A stretch of DNA of 64,000 bases from Camarhynchus parvulus (taxonomy: Eukaryota > Chordata > Aves > Passeriformes > Thraupidae), in contig NC_044590.1 in assembly GCF_901933205.1 (NCBI RefSeq), positions 9,761,501 to 9,825,500 on the forward strand, given 5' to 3'. Made by a program: the position numbers and the translations under genes. The notes under the pieces are model-generated. The model searched no databases and was not told where the DNA came from. It saw only the letters and a program-made list of their open reading frames with translations. This document shows positions 62,051 through 64,000 of the stretch, piece after piece. The first letter of the stretch is position 1. Every line of letters starts with the position of its first letter.

Positions 62051-64000
62051 ACTAGAAAAATAAAGCAGAGAGGAAGGAGGGAAACTGAGGCAACAGATCT
62101 CCCATGAGTGACTGAGCTTGGAGTCAACCTCCTGCCTCCTGCCTCCTGCCTGATGGCCAGGTGTGCTATTCAGCACACCAGGCTGATCCTCAGGAAGGTT
62201 GTTTTTTCTTTTTTGGTTTTTTTTGGTTTTTTTTTCCTGAAGGGCATGTGCAAAAGTGAATATGTACTTTGGCACCGAGCCAGTTTCAGCATTCAAATTC
62301 CCTGGAGATAGGCATGCGAGCAGGATCCTGTGTGAACACCCAGCTCTGCAGGCATTGAAACACCAGTTGGTGCATGGGGTGATTTGCATGCTCATTTTGC
62401 TTCTATTCAGCACTCATCCCACATGCATTTGTGCAAAGAAGATCACACTCCTGCGCCGGAAAGTTAAGTGTTGTCTCTGTGCATTGCCATTCAGTGTCGG
62501 TTTTTCATGAACAATAAAAGCCTTTTGGGATAAGTGGCTCTCAAAAGAGGATTCAAGACTGGTTTCCTCATATTCCAAGCAATCCTGCCATACTAATGAA
62601 TCGTAGTCATAGCTGGATTACTCACTGTTACTCATAAGAGTTGAAATTAAAGGGGAAAAAAAAGTTTTGGTTCATGCAGCGGATTATTGAGGGATGAAAC
62701 TCATGTCCAAAAGTACCAGTGGGTTTAGAAAGTTATTTAAATCCCAGAGGACAAACACAGCAGTGGCTATTAAACATTATTGTTGCAAGCTGCAGATGAG
62801 TAGAAGTGGGGAGGATGTGCTGAGGGGATCAGCACTCCCAGGTTGCCTTGTTGCTGTCTTTCCTCTGCCATGTGCAAGCCAGCAGTGGGCACAGGGCCAC
62901 AATTTCACCCTGGTGCAGCTGAACAAGGGGCACAGGTTGGAGATTGCCCCAGTCCCTGCGGTTATTACAGCCAAACCCCAGTGCCTGCCACAGCAGCTCA
63001 GGAAATCAGGAAATTTGAAGCTGTAGGTGCTCTAATATTGAGGGGTATTTTTGTAAGTAAGGCAATAAAAGCAAATCACAGGAGTGTATCAGCTCTGCAT
63101 TCTCATGGAGCTGCACTGGAAACCCCTTGCTCTCACATGAGTCTGTGAGTGTATTGACTTGGCACAGTTAAATCCATTTAGCACTTCTTGGGGTGACATT
63201 AAAGTGATATTGTAACAACCAAGAGTTCAGGGTCCAAAGCACAGTAAGCTGCTTTGTACAACCTGGAGGTGCTCAGACCCTCCAGATATGGACCCTAAGA
63301 TGTGGAAAATTTTTATTCCATCTGACCTTCAGCAGCTGCGAGATCAACAGCAGCAGTTCACAGAGGCAAGTCATCCTCAGGACAAGAACTCCCTTCCTTC
63401 TCTCCCACCAGCCCCTGTTACTAGTTTCACCTTGTTCTGCAGTTATAAAGTTGTTTCTCAATGGCAGAGAAAGAAAAAAAAAACCATCCTCAACATTTCT
63501 TCCTCTAAGAAACCTATTGACAGGCAGATCCTGTGGATTCCTCCTAGTACAGCTATCTTTGAACTGAGGACTTCTTAGCGAAGTTGGAAAGTTTCCTGGG
63601 GTTTCACTGTTTTTTTCCTAAATTGATTGTGGAATTTTTAAACAAGGTTGGTGCCTCTGATCTTTTTCTCAGCAGCTGCAGAATCTGTTTCTCCCCCCAC
63701 AACTTGTTCCGCTGAAACCAGGTATTGGAAAAATGAAAGGGGGAAGGACAGCAGCACCATTTGCAGAGCCAACTCAATTGAAGCAGGGATCATCCCTGTT
63801 GCTTTGTGAACAATCAAATATCCAAAAGAGCTTTGATGAAGTTTTGGGCTTATAATATTTGTGAATTAAGGATAACTGCAAAAGTTGCCTCTAGATTTTG
63901 ATTTGAATATTGGACACTTCGACAGATCATTAATCCCCACTGTTTAGTTCAGGTGTCCACTGTGAAATACAGATTTCTTGTTATTTCTTGTGTGCAGACT
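62051..64000. other. Single-copy DNA with a T-rich tract, no gene seen
   Basis: CCTCCTG is repeated about three times near 62129-62149, and a T-rich tract punctuated by GG lies at about 62200-62237. Frames of 96-121 codons (62.05, 62.7 and 63.3 kb) have no recognisable domain. Confidence 0.5.

Overview
This window looks like gene-poor chromosomal DNA from a bird, probably a songbird. The evidence is three recognisable 3' ends of CR1 LINEs (the main avian retroposon) and two copies of a long-terminal-repeat sequence that I recall as common in passerine genomes. The rest is moderately AT-rich, largely single-copy sequence with simple tandem repeats. There is no bacterial-type gene organisation, no CpG island that I can see, and no open reading frame longer than 190 codons outside a minisatellite. 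The species assignment comes from memory of repeat families, not from a search.

I find no protein-coding gene that I can support. The longest open frames (up to 324 codons, 55.0-56.1 kb) are a translated minisatellite, and those at 15.2 kb and 1.9-2.2 kb are translated pentanucleotide repeats. Others of about 180 codons (10.1, 18.0 and 27.4 kb) resemble nothing I recognise. A few places have gene-like signals: a TATA box, leader, ATG and splice donor at 16.4-16.8 kb, a 31-nt interval with good splice sites at 17.8 kb, and a 58-nt interval with splice-like edges at 43.1 kb. These are hypotheses only.

Layout. 0-6 kb: a CR1 end, a plus-strand solo LTR swollen by a pentanucleotide array, then a patch holding an 87-bp tandem duplication and two copies of a 111-bp sequence. 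6-15 kb: mostly unique DNA with a candidate regulatory element carrying two POU octamers (8.4 kb), short tandem duplications, two CR1 remnants and a CNE-like block at 14.8-15.1 kb. 15-21 kb: a perfect (TCTCT)n array, the candidate promoter, and (AC)n and (AAAT)n repeats. 21-41 kb: mainly unique DNA, a minus-strand solo LTR at 29.5 kb, a strong CNE-like block at 31.2-31.6 kb, and a minus-strand CR1 at 40.9 kb. 41-55 kb: unique DNA with (TA)n and T-rich tracts. 55.3-55.9 kb: an 11/12-bp minisatellite of about 51 units. 56-64 kb: unique DNA, including a CNE-like block at 61.3-62.0 kb with a perfect 16-bp palindrome.

The best reading is an intergenic or deep intronic region. Its most notable features are the repeat expansion inside an LTR between its TATA-like box and polyadenylation signal, the minisatellite, the local duplications near 3.6-5.5 kb, and several blocks that may be conserved regulatory DNA.
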